Assembly: GCF_000344805.1 (NCBI RefSeq)
Contig: NC_020453.1
Location: 558,001-622,000 of the forward strand
Direction: 5' to 3'
Source: Bradyrhizobium oligotrophicum S58
GTDB lineage: Bacteria; Pseudomonadota; Alphaproteobacteria; Rhizobiales; Xanthobacteraceae
DNA: 64,000 nucleotides
This document shows, in pieces, positions 49,926 through 60,188 of the stretch. Each line of letters begins with the position of its first letter. Position 1 is the stretch's first letter. Below the pieces are notes generated by a model. That model was given only the letters and a program-made list of their open reading frames with translations, ran no database searches and was not told where the DNA came from. The position numbers were made by a program, and so were the translations under genes.

Positions 49926-51632
49926 ATGAGAAAAATGCGACACCTGACTGTCTATCAGCGTCTGGCGGCGATCATTGCCGTGATGTCGATCGCACTGTTC
50001 GCCGTCTCCGCCATGCAGATCCTGATGATGCGCGGAACCGTCATCGAGGAACGGCAGACCATGGTCCGCAACCTCGTGGACTCCGCCGTCAAGATCCTGA
50101 GCTCCTATGACGCCGCGGCGACGGCCGGGAAGATGCCGCCGGAGCAGGCCCGCCAGCAGGCCTTCGCGGCGATCGGCGCGATGCGCTGGGGCCAATACAA
50201 CGACTATCTCGGCGTCTACGGCACCGGGATGTCCGACGCGGGCGTCACGTACGTCCACGCCAATCCGAAATACATCAACGTCAATCGCTGGGACTTCAAG
50301 GATTCCACCGGGAAGCTGCTGATCCAGGACATCGTGCGCACGGCGCGCGCCGGCGGCGGCTTCGTCGAATACAAGGTGCCGCGTGCCGGAGGGACCGCCG
50401 AGCTTCCGAAGATGTCCTATGTCGGCGCCTATGGCAGCGGCGACAAGATGCTGGCGATCCAGGCCGGCGTCTATGTCGACGACATCGATGCGGTCGTCTA
50501 CCAGCGGGCGCTGTGGGCCAGCATGGGCGGCCTCGCCGGTCTCATCGTGGCGGCTCTGGTCGCCTTCTGGCTCGGTCGCGGCATCGTCGCGCCGCTCGAC
50601 CGGACCTGCGCTGTGATGGACGAACTGACCAAGGGCAATCTGGCGTTCGACGTGCCCTACACCGGACGCAGGAACGAGATCGGCCGCATGGCGCGCAGTC
50701 TGCAGATCTTCAAGGAGCATCTCGCCGAGAGCGAGCGCGCCAGGGCCGAGCAGGAGCAGTCCAAGCAGCAGGCCGCGGAGGAGCGCCGTGTGGTGCTGGC
50801 GCGCATCGCCGACGAATTCGAGCGCTCGATCGGCGGCGTGATCCAGACCACGGCGAGCGCAGCGGGCGAATTGCAGTCGTCGGCGCAATCGATGTCGAGC
50901 ATCGTCTCCGGCACCAGCGATCAGAGTTCGAAGGTGGCCGCGGCCGCCGAGCAGACCGCGAAGAACGTGCAGATGGTGTCGGCTTCGGCCGAGCAGCTGT
51001 CGTCGTCGATCCAGGAGATCGCCAAGCAGGTGACGCAGTCGTCCTCGATCGCCCAGAACGCGGTCGGGCAGGCGACGCGGACGGAGGCGATGGTCGACAG
51101 GCTGGTCCACGCGTCGCAGAAGATCGGCGAGGTCATGGCGTTGATCCAGACCATCGCGGGCCAGACCAATCTGCTGGCGCTGAACGCGACGATCGAATCG
51201 GCGCGGGCCGGCGAGGCCGGCAAGGGCTTCGCGGTCGTCGCCAACGAGGTCAAGGCGCTGTCGGCGCAGACCGCCAAGGCGACCGAGGAGATCACCAGCC
51301 AGATCGAGGCGATCCGCGACGCCACGACCTCGACCGTCACCGCGATCCGCGACATCGGCACCACGATCGGCCAGATGAACTCGATCACCGAGACCATCGC
51401 CGCCGCGGTCGAGGAGCAGGGCGCCGCGACCAAGGAAATCGCCCGCAGCGTGCAGCAGGCGGCACAGGGCACCCAGGGCGTCATGCAGCACATCGTCGGC
51501 GTCCGCGAGGCCTCCGGCCAGGTCGGTGCCGCGGCGGCGCAGGTGCTGAGCGCGGCGGCCCAGCTCGGCAGTCAGTCGGATCAGCTGAAGAGCCAGACCG
51601 GGCACTTCCTCGGCAGCGTCCGCGCGGCGTGA
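49926..51632 (+). CDS. Methyl-accepting chemotaxis protein with single Cache domain
   Basis: 568 residues; an ATG at 49935 is an alternative start. TM1 about residues 11-33, a small-Cache (Cache_2-type) sensor about 37-190 ([30 protein letters not shown]), TM2 about 195-217, HAMP about 218-270, and the signalling domain with [27 protein letters not shown]. No CheR-binding tail (ends GSVRAA). sCache chemoreceptors typically sense small organic acids; the ligand here is not known. Confidence 0.93.
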   Translation: MRKMRHLTVYQRLAAIIAVMSIALFAVSAMQILMMRGTVIEERQTMVRNLVDSAVKILSSYDAAATAGKMPPEQARQQAFAAIGAMRWGQYNDYLGVYGTGMSDAGVTYVHANPKYINVNRWDFKDSTGKLLIQDIVRTARAGGGFVEYKVPRAGGTAELPKMSYVGAYGSGDKMLAIQAGVYVDDIDAVVYQRALWASMGGLAGLIVAALVAFWLGRGIVAPLDRTCAVMDELTKGNLAFDVPYTGRRNEIGRMARSLQIFKEHLAESERARAEQEQSKQQAAEERRVVLARIADEFERSIGGVIQTTASAAGELQSSAQSMSSIVSGTSDQSSKVAAAAEQTAKNVQMVSASAEQLSSSIQEIAKQVTQSSSIAQNAVGQATRTEAMVDRLVHASQKIGEVMALIQTIAGQTNLLALNATIESARAGEAGKGFAVVANEVKALSAQTAKATEEITSQIEAIRDATTSTVTAIRDIGTTIGQMNSITETIAAAVEEQGAATKEIARSVQQAAQGTQGVMQHIVGVREASGQVGAAAAQVLSAAAQLGSQSDQLKSQTGHFLGSVRAA

Positions 51633-51656
51633 GGCGGGCCGGCGGATGGTGAAGGC

Positions 51657-52130
51657 TCACCCTCCGCCGATCTTCGCGAGACGATCGACCAGACGATCGA
51701 GCAGGGCGGCCTGGGCGGAATTGATCCGGCGCCGGGCCTCGGCGAGGTCGAACCATGCCGCGCGGTCCACTTCGGGAAAGCGTTGCCTGCGGCCGCTGCG
51801 CGGCGGCCATTCGAGCTCGAAATCATTGCTGACGATGGCGTCGGCATCGAGATCGGTCTCGGCGGCGAACGCCTCGACCACCTTGCCGCCGCGCTGCTTG
51901 ATCTCACCGAGTGGCAGCAGCGCTGCCGTCAACGCGGTGCCGAGCTCCTCGGCGAATTCGCGCCGCGCCACCGCCTCGGCCGCTTCGCCGGCGCCGAACT
52001 CGCCCTTCGGGATCGACCAGGCGCCGAGATCCTTGTTGCGCCAGAACGGCCCGCCCGGGTGCACCAGCAGCACCTCGAGCGCGCCATCGCGATGGCGAAA
52101 GGCGAGCACGCCCGCGCTGCGCGCCGGCAC
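51657..52130 (-). CDS. NUDIX hydrolase
   Basis: 157 residues. Nudix box GEFGAGEAAEAVARREFAEELG is complete (G-x5-E-x7-REF-x-EELG), followed by an extra GGKVVEAFAAE stretch of the (d)NTP/diadenosine group. It starts four bases after the stop of the DUF763 gene, so the two are co-transcribed. It may clean a nucleotide by-product or handle a capped or modified nucleotide; the substrate cannot be assigned. Confidence 0.92.
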   Translation of the reverse strand: MPARSAGVLAFRHRDGALEVLLVHPGGPFWRNKDLGAWSIPKGEFGAGEAAEAVARREFAEELGTALTAALLPLGEIKQRGGKVVEAFAAETDLDADAIVSNDFELEWPPRSGRRQRFPEVDRAAWFDLAEARRRINSAQAALLDRLVDRLAKIGGG

Positions 52131-52134
52131 GATG

Positions 52135-53376
52135 TCACGCCTCGCCGGTGCGCTGAATGAGATCGCGCTCCCAGCCGAACACCGATCGCCCGTCGAGATC
52201 CGGCGAAGCGGCCCGCTCGGTGGCGATGAAGGCGTCGAGCGAGGGACCAGTCGCGCTGCGTTCGAGCTGCCGGGCCTGGTCGTCGAGCCGCTTCAGCGCC
52301 GCCAGCGCCTCGTCACGGCCGAGCTTCGCATGGCCGACCGCCGATTTGAGCACGCGGATGGTCTCGTCATAGACCTTGATCGGCACCGGATAGGGATGAC
52401 GATCCTTGCCGCCATGCGCCAGCGAGAACCGCGCCGGATCCGTGAACCGGTACGGCGCGCCGTGCACGACCTCGGCGACCATGGCGAGCGAGCGCACCGT
52501 GCGGGCGCCGACGCCCGGCGTCAGCAGCAGCTCGGGGAAATCGACCGGACCGCGTTCGGCGGCGGCCGCGAGTGTGCCGTGCAGACGGCGCGCGAACACG
52601 TCCTTCGGCCTGACGTCGTGATGCGCGGGCATGACCAGATGCGGCAGCATTCCCTGCGCCGGCTCCGGCGTGCTCAGCCGTTCGAATTCGGTGACGACGC
52701 GGTCGGGGCCGAGGTCGGTGAGCAGCTCGAGCTGGGCGCTGCGCGACGGTGCCGCGCGGCGATCGGTGAGGTTGACGATCTCGCCCTGCGCCGGCCCGTC
52801 GATGGCGCTGTGCGGGGCGTCGACGAAGCTCGCCAGCTGTTGCGAGTGCCAGTGATAGCGGCGGGCCTGGCGCGCCTCGCCATTCATGCCCTGCTGCACG
52901 ACGGTCCATTTGCCGTCGGCGGTGACGAAGAAGCCGTGCAGATAGAGGTCGAAGCCGTCCTGCACCGCGGCGCTGTCGACCTTGGCGACCAGCCTGCTGG
53001 TGCGCACCAGGTCCTCGCCGTCGAGGCCGAGCCGGTCGCTGAGCAAACGGAGCTCGTCCGGCGTCCTGCGCGAATGCTCGCCGCGGCCGCCGCAGACATA
53101 GATTCCGAGCTCGCCGGACAGCGGCTTGAGCCCGCGCTTCAGCGCGCCGATCACGCTGGTGGTGATCCCCGAGGAATGCCAGTCCATCCCCATCACGGCG
53201 CCGAACGACTGGAACCAGAACGGATGCGACATCCGCGCGAGGAATTCGTCGCGGCCGTAATGATGCACGATCGCCTGGGTGACGATGGCGCCGAGCGAGG
53301 CCATGCGCGTGCCGAGCCAGGCCGGGACGCGCCCGGAATGGAGCGGGAGATCGGCGCTGCCGGTGCGTCGGGCCAT
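52135..53376 (-). CDS. DUF763 protein
   Basis: 413 residues from ATG 53376 (MARRTGSADLPLHSGRVP is the conserved start; five residues upstream are not). Matches the DUF763 signature with FWFQSFGAVMGMDWHSSGITTSVIGALKRGL and ELLLTPGVGARTVRSLAMV, which contains a helix-hairpin-helix-like turn, suggesting nucleic-acid contact. Family proteins occur in archaea and bacteria and have no known function; DNA or RNA processing is an inference from the HhH-like segment and the NUDIX partner. Confidence 0.88.
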   Translation of the reverse strand: MARRTGSADLPLHSGRVPAWLGTRMASLGAIVTQAIVHHYGRDEFLARMSHPFWFQSFGAVMGMDWHSSGITTSVIGALKRGLKPLSGELGIYVCGGRGEHSRRTPDELRLLSDRLGLDGEDLVRTSRLVAKVDSAAVQDGFDLYLHGFFVTADGKWTVVQQGMNGEARQARRYHWHSQQLASFVDAPHSAIDGPAQGEIVNLTDRRAAPSRSAQLELLTDLGPDRVVTEFERLSTPEPAQGMLPHLVMPAHHDVRPKDVFARRLHGTLAAAAERGPVDFPELLLTPGVGARTVRSLAMVAEVVHGAPYRFTDPARFSLAHGGKDRHPYPVPIKVYDETIRVLKSAVGHAKLGRDEALAALKRLDDQARQLERSATGPSLDAFIATERAASPDLDGRSVFGWERDLIQRTGEA

Positions 53377-53523
53377 GGAATCCTTGCGCAATGGAACTGC
53401 AACGCCAATCTAACAGACACAGCGAGGGCCACAAAGCTTGGCGGCATGCGGCGTGCAGGGACACGCCGCTCGCCATCCGGTTCCGGAGAGCTGAGCACGG
53501 GTTGAACTGCCGGAGGCCGCCGC

Positions 53524-56500
53524 GTGGATAAGATCTCTTCTGCCGCACCGGTCTTCTCGCCGCCTTACGCCGAGGATGATGTCGCAATCGCCGACCGCCT
53601 GCTCCGCGCTCAAAATGGCGCTGATCTGCCGGCGGTGAAGGCTACCGCGCGGCGGCTGATCGAGGGCATCCGCGCCAAGGCGCCACGATTCGGCGGCATC
53701 GACGACTTCCTGCAGGAATATTCGCTCTCGACCAATGAAGGCCTGGCCTTGATGGTCCTGGCCGAGGCGCTGCTGCGCGTGCCCGGCGACGACACCGCCG
53801 ACCGGCTGATCGAGGACAAGCTCGGCCGCAGCGATTTTCTGCATCACGAGGTCAGGTCGCACACGCCGCTGGTCACGGCGTCCGCCTGGGCGCTCGGCCT
53901 CGCCGCGCGCGTGATCGCGCCGGGCGAAACGCCGGAGGGCGTGGTGGCCGGCCTCGCGCGCCGGCTCGGATTGCCGACCGTCCGCACCGCGGCGCGTCAG
54001 GCGATGAAGCTGCTCGGCAGCCATTTCGTGCTCGGTGAGACCATCGGCGCGGCGCTCGATCGCGCCAATTCGGGCAGCGGCCGGCTGTTTCGCTATTCCT
54101 TCGACATGCTCGGCGAAGGCGCCCGCACCGCCGTCGCCGCCGCGCGCTACCGGCAGTCTTATGCTGAGGCGATCGATGCGATCGGGCGCGCCGCGGGCAA
54201 CGCGAGGTTGCCGGATCGTCCCGGCATTTCGGTGAAACTGTCGGCGCTGCATCCGCGCTATGAGGAGATCAGCCGCGAAGTCGTGCTGCGCGAGCTCGTC
54301 CCGGTCGTGATCGCGCTGGCGCGGCAGGCCAGGTCGTACGATCTGAACTTCACCATCGATGCGGAGGAGGCCGACCGGCTTGATCTCTCGATGGCGGTGA
54401 TCGCACGCGTCGTCGCCGACCCAGCGCTCGCCGGCTGGGACGGTTTTGGCCTCGCGATCCAGGCCTATCAGAAGCGCGCCGAAAGCGTCATTTCCTTCAT
54501 CGCCGATCTCGCCGAGGCGCATGCGCGTCGCTTCATGGTGCGGCTGGTCAAGGGCGCCTATTGGGACACCGAGATCAAGCGCGCGCAGGAGCGCGGTCTC
54601 GACGACTATCCGGTGTTCACGCGCAAGGTGATGACCGATCTGAACTACCTCGCCTGCGCCCGGCAGCTGCTGGCGCGGCGAGCCTGCATCTTTCCGCAAT
54701 TCGCGACCCACAACGCCATGACGGTCGCACACATCGTCCACGAAGCCGGCGGCTCGGATGGCTACGAATTCCAGCGCCTGCACGGCATGGGCGAGGCGCT
54801 CTATGCATCCTTGCGCGAGCTCCACCCCGACATTGCCTGCCGGACCTATGCGCCGGTCGGCCAGCATCGCGATCTCCTCGCTTATCTCGTTCGGCGGCTG
54901 TTGGAGAACGGCGCCAATTCATCGTTCGTCTCGGTCGCAGCCGATCCGAACGTTCCGATTGAGCAACTCGTGACCAGCGAGGCCGAGATCGTAGGCCAAG
55001 CGGACGCGGCGCGCCATCCGCACATTCCGCGCCCGCGCGATCTCTACGGCACGGCACGGCCTAACTCGCGAGGCGTCGAGCTTGGTCATCACGCGTCGCT
55101 GACGGCCTTACGGACCGAAATCGCACGAGCGGGCGCCGTGTCCGCCGTGGCGGCGCCCATCATTGATGGCAAGGCCCAGGATGGCCCATCACGTCAGCTG
55201 GCAAGTCCGTCCGATCCCGGCGTTGTCGCGGGTACGGCGGTCGAGGCCGATGTCGCGACTGCCGACCGAGCGGTGGCCGCCGCTGCGGCCGGATTTGCGA
55301 CGTGGTGTCTGGCATCAGCAGCACAGCGTGCCAAGGCGCTGCGGCGCGCGGCCGACCTGATCGAGGCGCGGCGCGCCCGCCTGATCCATCTCCTGGCGGT
55401 CGAGGCCGGCAAGACCATCGACGATGCGATCGCCGAGATTCGCGAGGCCGTCGATTTCTGCCGCTACTACGCGGCCGAAGGGGAAGCGCTGTTCGGTGCC
55501 GAGCTCCGCCTGCCCGGACCGACCGGCGAGTCCAACGCGCTGCGCCTGCGGCCGCGCGGCGTCTTCGTCGCGATCTCGCCGTGGAATTTTCCGCTCGCCA
55601 TCTTCATCGGACAGATTGCGGCTGCATTGATGGCGGGCAATACGGTCGTTGCCAAACCGGCTGAGCAGACGCCGTTGATCGCGGCCGAGACGGTCAGGGT
55701 TCTGCACGAGTCCGGCGTTCCGGATTCGGCCCTGCAACTCGTTCCCGGTGACGGCGCGATCGGCGCACGGCTCGTCAACCATCCAGCCATTGCGAGCGTC
55801 GTCTTCACCGGCTCGTATGATACAGCGCGTGCCATCAACATTGCGCTGGCCAATCGTCCCGGAGCAATCCTGCCGCTGATCGCAGAGACCGGCGGCATCA
55901 ATGCGATGCTCGCCGATTCGACGGCGCTGGCCGAGCAGGTCACCGACGACGTCGTGACCTCGGCCTTCCGTTCGGCCGGGCAACGCTGCTCGGCGCTGCG
56001 GCTGCTGTGCCTGCAGGACGACGTGGCCGACGACATCATCGCGATGATCGTCGGCGCAGCGCGGGAGCTGAGGATCGGCGACCCGCGCGACGTGTCGATC
56101 CATCTGGGCCCGGTGATCGATCACGAGGCCAAGGCGCGGCTCGATGAGCACATCGCGCGCATGAAGGCCAGCACGCGTGTGCACTACGCCGGAACTGCAC
56201 CGGATGTCGGCCATTTCGTGGCGCCCCACGTGTTCGAACTGCAGCAGCCTGCGGACCTCGGCCAGGAAGTGTTCGGCCCGGTGCTGCACGTGGTGCGCTA
56301 TCGCGCCGACGATCTCGACGCCACGCTGCAGGCGATCGCCGCATCCGGCTACGGACTGACGTTCGGACTGCATTCGCGCATCAGCCAGCTGGTCGACACC
56401 GTCGCTGGGCTGCCGATCGGCAATATCTACGTCAACCGCAACATGATCGGCGCCGTCGTCGGCGTGCAGCCGTTCGGCGGCTGTGGCCTGTCGGGAACGG

Positions 56501-56619
56501 GTCCGAAGGCCGGCGGGCCGCATTATCTGGCGCGCTTTGCCACCGAGCAGACGCTGACCATCAACACCGCAGCCGCGGGCGGCAACGCAGCGCTGGCCTC
56601 GCTCGGCGAGCGCGGATGA
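53524..56619 (+). CDS. putA: Bifunctional proline dehydrogenase / L-glutamate gamma-semialdehyde dehydrogenase
   Basis: 1,031 residues, GTG start. Oxidises proline to glutamate in two steps. The PRODH barrel (about 60-480) includes RLVKGAYWDTEIKRAQERG and YPVFTRK; the aldehyde dehydrogenase domain (about 530-1010) has AETGGINAML (Glu near residue 787) and the catalytic Cys in SAGQRCSALR (near 821). It lacks the N-terminal ribbon-helix-helix DNA-binding domain of enterobacterial PutA and the long C-terminal extension, so it is the short, non-regulatory form. Electrons go to the quinone pool. Confidence 0.96.
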   Translation: MDKISSAAPVFSPPYAEDDVAIADRLLRAQNGADLPAVKATARRLIEGIRAKAPRFGGIDDFLQEYSLSTNEGLALMVLAEALLRVPGDDTADRLIEDKLGRSDFLHHEVRSHTPLVTASAWALGLAARVIAPGETPEGVVAGLARRLGLPTVRTAARQAMKLLGSHFVLGETIGAALDRANSGSGRLFRYSFDMLGEGARTAVAAARYRQSYAEAIDAIGRAAGNARLPDRPGISVKLSALHPRYEEISREVVLRELVPVVIALARQARSYDLNFTIDAEEADRLDLSMAVIARVVADPALAGWDGFGLAIQAYQKRAESVISFIADLAEAHARRFMVRLVKGAYWDTEIKRAQERGLDDYPVFTRKVMTDLNYLACARQLLARRACIFPQFATHNAMTVAHIVHEAGGSDGYEFQRLHGMGEALYASLRELHPDIACRTYAPVGQHRDLLAYLVRRLLENGANSSFVSVAADPNVPIEQLVTSEAEIVGQADAARHPHIPRPRDLYGTARPNSRGVELGHHASLTALRTEIARAGAVSAVAAPIIDGKAQDGPSRQLASPSDPGVVAGTAVEADVATADRAVAAAAAGFATWCLASAAQRAKALRRAADLIEARRARLIHLLAVEAGKTIDDAIAEIREAVDFCRYYAAEGEALFGAELRLPGPTGESNALRLRPRGVFVAISPWNFPLAIFIGQIAAALMAGNTVVAKPAEQTPLIAAETVRVLHESGVPDSALQLVPGDGAIGARLVNHPAIASVVFTGSYDTARAINIALANRPGAILPLIAETGGINAMLADSTALAEQVTDDVVTSAFRSAGQRCSALRLLCLQDDVADDIIAMIVGAARELRIGDPRDVSIHLGPVIDHEAKARLDEHIARMKASTRVHYAGTAPDVGHFVAPHVFELQQPADLGQEVFGPVLHVVRYRADDLDATLQAIAASGYGLTFGLHSRISQLVDTVAGLPIGNIYVNRNMIGAVVGVQPFGGCGLSGTGPKAGGPHYLARFATEQTLTINTAAAGGNAALASLGERG

Positions 56620-56638
56620 GATGTGGATGGTGTAGCGG

Positions 56639-57619
56639 CTATTCCTGCCTCGCCAGGAAACTGATCCAGTTCTTGAACAACAGGTCGGCAGCGTCACCGG
56701 CTGCAAGATCCGGCCGGAGTGTCAGCCCAGGAAGCTCGGCGGCGATCGTCGGATCGCGCTTCACCTTGGCGCGCGCCTCGAACGCGTTCAGCACCGCCTC
56801 GGTCTCCGCGCTGAAATAGGATTTTGGCAGCCGCGGATAGTCGTCGCGTTGCCCCGCCAGAAAGCGGGCGATGTCGCGCATGTATTCCCGCTGCAGCGAC
56901 AGCGCGTCGTATTCCGGGTGGCCCTGGAAGAACACGAACCGGCTCGGCATCGAGCGCGCGAAGGTGTCGACCCCGACGTCGTCCGATCGCGTCAGAATCT
57001 CGTAGCCGCGCGACGCCAGCAGCGGCTCGTTGACGGCGTTGAGGCGCGAGTGCGGCACCTCGAGCGAGGAGCCGATGCCGTCCGTCAACCAGTCGTCCTG
57101 AACCTTTACGCAGCCATAGACGCCGGAACATTTGGCCGCGAGGCGCTGCCGTTCGACGCCGTCCAGATGCAGCACGGCCGCATGCGCCGCAAGACACGAC
57201 CAGATCGTCGAACGCGTGTTGGTCTTCGCCCAGTCGATGATCGGGGTCAGCTCCGGCCAATAGGGTTCATCACGCAGGTCCGAGGCAATGGGTTCCGCTC
57301 CGGTTACGATCAGGCCGTCGATGCCGAGGCCGTCGAGTTCGCCGATATCGGTGTAGGCCTGGGCGACGTGGTTCTGGGCGGCTTGCGCGCGTGCGATCGA
57401 GGGCAGCGAGAAGCAGTGCAGGCGAATCCGGACATGTCGCGGCGCTGCGTTCTGCAGCAGCCGCGCCAGCTGATGGTCGGTCGCCTTCAGCGCGCTGTCC
57501 GGCATGTTGTTGACGAGGCCGATCGTGAGCTCGATCGGGCGCCGTGCGCGACCGTCGAGATCGGCGGGTGCGAGAGCAGGGCTCGCGATCCTGCGATGGC
57601 GGTCGAACAGCAGGGTCAT
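56639..57619 (-). CDS. Homoserine O-succinyl/acetyltransferase-family protein (MetA-like)
   Basis: 326 residues of the MetA (HTS) fold. Conserved: VNNMPDSALKATDHQ near the N terminus (where E. coli MetA has a Met-Pro-Lys-type stretch), the nucleophile Cys in WSCLAAHAAV, EVPHSRLN, and QGHPEYDALS, with the His-Glu pair. It activates homoserine for sulfhydrylation; succinyl or acetyl preference cannot be read from sequence. It lies 12 bases after metY, which should use its product. The N-terminal variation makes it a divergent member. Confidence 0.83.
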   Translation of the reverse strand: MTLLFDRHRRIASPALAPADLDGRARRPIELTIGLVNNMPDSALKATDHQLARLLQNAAPRHVRIRLHCFSLPSIARAQAAQNHVAQAYTDIGELDGLGIDGLIVTGAEPIASDLRDEPYWPELTPIIDWAKTNTRSTIWSCLAAHAAVLHLDGVERQRLAAKCSGVYGCVKVQDDWLTDGIGSSLEVPHSRLNAVNEPLLASRGYEILTRSDDVGVDTFARSMPSRFVFFQGHPEYDALSLQREYMRDIARFLAGQRDDYPRLPKSYFSAETEAVLNAFEARAKVKRDPTIAAELPGLTLRPDLAAGDAADLLFKNWISFLARQE

Positions 57620-57631
57620 CGGCTGACAGCT

Positions 57632-58936
57632 CTACTCCGCCGCATCCAGCCGACGCGAGCGCGCGCAGGCCTGTGCGAGCGCCTGGTCGAGATCCTCGAT
57701 GATGTCGCTGACGTGCTCAATGCCGATCGAGAGACGGATGGTCTCGGGCAGCACGCCGGCCTTGCGCTGGTGGTCCGGCGGCATCTGACGGTGCGTCGTC
57801 GACGCCGGGTGGCAGGCCAGCGACTTGGCGTCGCCGATATTGACCAGGCGCGTGACGAGCTTCAGCGCATCGTAGAAGGCCTTCCCGGCTTCCATGCCGC
57901 CCTTGATCCCGAACGTGAACAGCGAGGACGCGTGGCCGTCGAGATATTTCTGGACCAGCGGGTAATAGGGGCTGTCGCCGAAGCCGGCATAGTTGACCCA
58001 TTCCACCCGCGGATCGTTGCGGAGGAATTCGGCGACCTTGCGCGCGTTCTCGACGTGACGCTCCATGCGCAGCGCCACCGTCTCGATGCCCTGCAGCAGC
58101 AGGAACGCATTGAACGGCGACAGCACCGCGCCCATGGTCCGCTGATAGACGCTGCGGGCGCGCTGGATGTAGGCGCTACGGCCGAAATGGTCGGCATAGA
58201 CCATGCCGTGATACGATGCGTCGGGCTGGGTGAAGGCTGGGAAGCGATCGGCATGATCCTTCCAAGGGAAGTTGCCGCTGTCGACCAGCATGCCGCCCAG
58301 CGTCGTGCCGTGGCCGCCGAGGAATTTGGTCAGCGAATGCACGGCGATGTCGGCGCCGTAATCGAACGGCCGCAGCAGAATGGGGGTCGCGACGGTGTTG
58401 TCGACGATCAGCGGCACGCCGTTGCGATGCGCGACCTTCGCCAGCGCCTCGATGTCGCAGACATTGCCGGCGGGGTTGCCGATCGTCTCGGCAAACACGG
58501 CCTTGGTGTTGTCGTCGATGAGGCGCTCGATGGCGTCGGGCGCGTCGCTTTCTGCGAAGCGTCCACTGATGCCCTGGCGCGGCAGGATGTGGCCGAGCAG
58601 CGTGTGCGTCGTGCCATAGAGCTGCGGCACAGAGACGATGTTGCCGCCGCCGTCGGCGATGTTGACGAACGCGAAATGGAGCGCAGCCTGGCCGGTAGCG
58701 ACCGCGAGCGCGCCGACGCCGCCTTCGAGCTCGGCGACGCGTTTTTCGAGCACGGCCGTGGTGGGGTTGGAGATCCGGCTGTAGCGATAGCCCTCGGCTT
58801 CGAGGTTGAACAGTGCGGCGCCATGGTCGGCGCTGTCGAAGGCATAGGCGGCGGTCTGATAGATCGGAACGGCAACGGCCTTGGTGGTCGCCTCCGGCTC
58901 GTAGCCGGCGTGGATTGCAATCGTCTCGTTGCGCAT
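57632..58936 (-). CDS. O-acetylhomoserine sulfhydrylase (MetY-type)
   Basis: 434 residues from ATG 58936, with GGAG upstream; the open frame to 59041 lacks family sequence. PLP-dependent Cys/Met-metabolism enzyme: starts NETIAIHAGYEPEATTKAV, YSRISNPTTAVLEKRVAELEGG, and the PLP lysine in HSLTKFLGGHGTTLGG. The length and VPIYQTAAYAFDS start fit the MetY rather than MetZ/MetB group. It forms homocysteine directly from sulfide. Downstream metA-like gene follows at 12 bases. Confidence 0.9.
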   Translation of the reverse strand: MRNETIAIHAGYEPEATTKAVAVPIYQTAAYAFDSADHGAALFNLEAEGYRYSRISNPTTAVLEKRVAELEGGVGALAVATGQAALHFAFVNIADGGGNIVSVPQLYGTTHTLLGHILPRQGISGRFAESDAPDAIERLIDDNTKAVFAETIGNPAGNVCDIEALAKVAHRNGVPLIVDNTVATPILLRPFDYGADIAVHSLTKFLGGHGTTLGGMLVDSGNFPWKDHADRFPAFTQPDASYHGMVYADHFGRSAYIQRARSVYQRTMGAVLSPFNAFLLLQGIETVALRMERHVENARKVAEFLRNDPRVEWVNYAGFGDSPYYPLVQKYLDGHASSLFTFGIKGGMEAGKAFYDALKLVTRLVNIGDAKSLACHPASTTHRQMPPDHQRKAGVLPETIRLSIGIEHVSDIIEDLDQALAQACARSRRLDAAE

Positions 58937-58949
58937 CGGCGATCTCCAC

Positions 58950-58974
58950 GCTCGCTTCGACTGAAGAAGCGAGC
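58950..58974 (-). promoter_or_regulatory. Leader hairpin upstream of metY
   Basis: A perfect 9-bp stem (GCTCGCTTC, 58950-58958, with its complement at 58966-58974; 7-base loop) ends two bases before the ribosome-binding site of the metY-type gene, in the transcript leader. It may influence translation. I did not find a SAM-II riboswitch consensus in this leader. Confidence 0.45.
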
Positions 58975-59086
58975 TGCACGTAATCCGCGAGTGGTGTCGT
59001 TGTAGGTGCGCAGGCGTAAAGCGGGCAATAATTCGCGACAAGAACGACGAAATAACCCTAACGAGATGTGGCTGATAAACTTCGAA

Positions 59087-60049
59087 TTAACCCGGTGCCC
59101 GGGCTTGCAGAAGAGACCGGATCTGTTGCCCGATCAATTCAAATGCCGTCTTGGCCTGCGGCAAGATCGCGCCGAGCGCGTGAAAATTATGGATCATGCC
59201 GTCGTGACAGACATGCGTGACCGTGACGCCGGCGTCCACGAGCCGCGCCGCATAAGCATTGCCTTCGTCGCGCATTGGATCGAACTCGGCCGTATGGATG
59301 ATGGCGGGCGCCAATCCTGCAAGATCAGCGCTGCAAAATGGCGATATCCGCGGATCGTCAGTGGCGATCCCCTCCGGCAGGTAGTCGGCCAGGTCGGCCT
59401 GCCACGTCGCCTTGTCGAGCAGATAACCGGTGCCGAACAGCTCGCGCGAAGGCCAGGGATGGGAAAAGTCGAGCACGGGACAGATCAGGCATTGCGCGGC
59501 AATCTTCAGATCGGTGACCGCTGCCGCGTATTGGCAAACGTAGGCCGCGAGCGTGGCGCCGGCGGAATCGCCGCCGACCACGATCTGGTCGCTGTCGATG
59601 CCGAGCGCTGCTCCGTGACTGCGGACGAATTCGACCGCCACCAGCGCATCATCGATGGCTGCGGGAAATCTGTGTTCCGGCGCGAGGCGGTAGTCGATCG
59701 ACAGCAGCCGGCAGCTGGACGCCGCCGCGAGCGCCGCTGCGACCCTGTCATGGGTCTCGATGCAGCCGGCCACAAGGCCGCCGCCATGAAAGAACACGAA
59801 TCCGGGAAGACGCGCGTGGGTGGTGTCCGGGTCGGTGACGGCAGGCGTATAAAGCCGATACGGCAAGGCGCCCGCATGCCCGGTAATCTGGCCGTCCTGC
59901 GCCGTCACCGCGCCGCAGTCGTTGCGCGCGAACTGCATCAGCTTCTTGAGGGACAGCCGCCGCTGCTCAGGAGTCGGACGATCCTTGTTTTCCGGCGCAG
60001 CCGCGGCCACCATCGAGAGCAGGCGCTGGGCGCGGGAGTCGAGCGGCAT
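59087..60049 (-). CDS. HSL-type alpha/beta-hydrolase (esterase)
   Basis: 320 residues of the hormone-sensitive lipase group: oxyanion-hole motif FFHGGGLVAG and the catalytic serine in GGDSAGATLAAY, with Asp and His expected near DPMRDEG and THVCHDGMIHNF in the C-terminal part. It hydrolyses short acyl or aryl esters, or amides; the physiological substrate is unknown. Cytoplasmic. It is divergent from the aminotransferase gene (139 bases). Confidence 0.9.
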   Translation of the reverse strand: MPLDSRAQRLLSMVAAAAPENKDRPTPEQRRLSLKKLMQFARNDCGAVTAQDGQITGHAGALPYRLYTPAVTDPDTTHARLPGFVFFHGGGLVAGCIETHDRVAAALAAASSCRLLSIDYRLAPEHRFPAAIDDALVAVEFVRSHGAALGIDSDQIVVGGDSAGATLAAYVCQYAAAVTDLKIAAQCLICPVLDFSHPWPSRELFGTGYLLDKATWQADLADYLPEGIATDDPRISPFCSADLAGLAPAIIHTAEFDPMRDEGNAYAARLVDAGVTVTHVCHDGMIHNFHALGAILPQAKTAFELIGQQIRSLLQARAPG

Positions 60050-60188
60050 GGCGGTTCCAGTTAACCAAGGCGTCCGCCATTGTGCCGATCAAGCGTGAAT
60101 CGATCATGAGTGGCAGGGGGGCGAGGACATCCTTAAAATATTCACGACAGAAGTGCAGAAGCGATCGATGCCGAACGGGAGCGCCGCC

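Noticed and set aside
58937..59086. SAM-II riboswitch upstream of the metY-type gene
   Set aside because: The conserved SAM-II core was not seen on reading the leader; only a simple hairpin is present.
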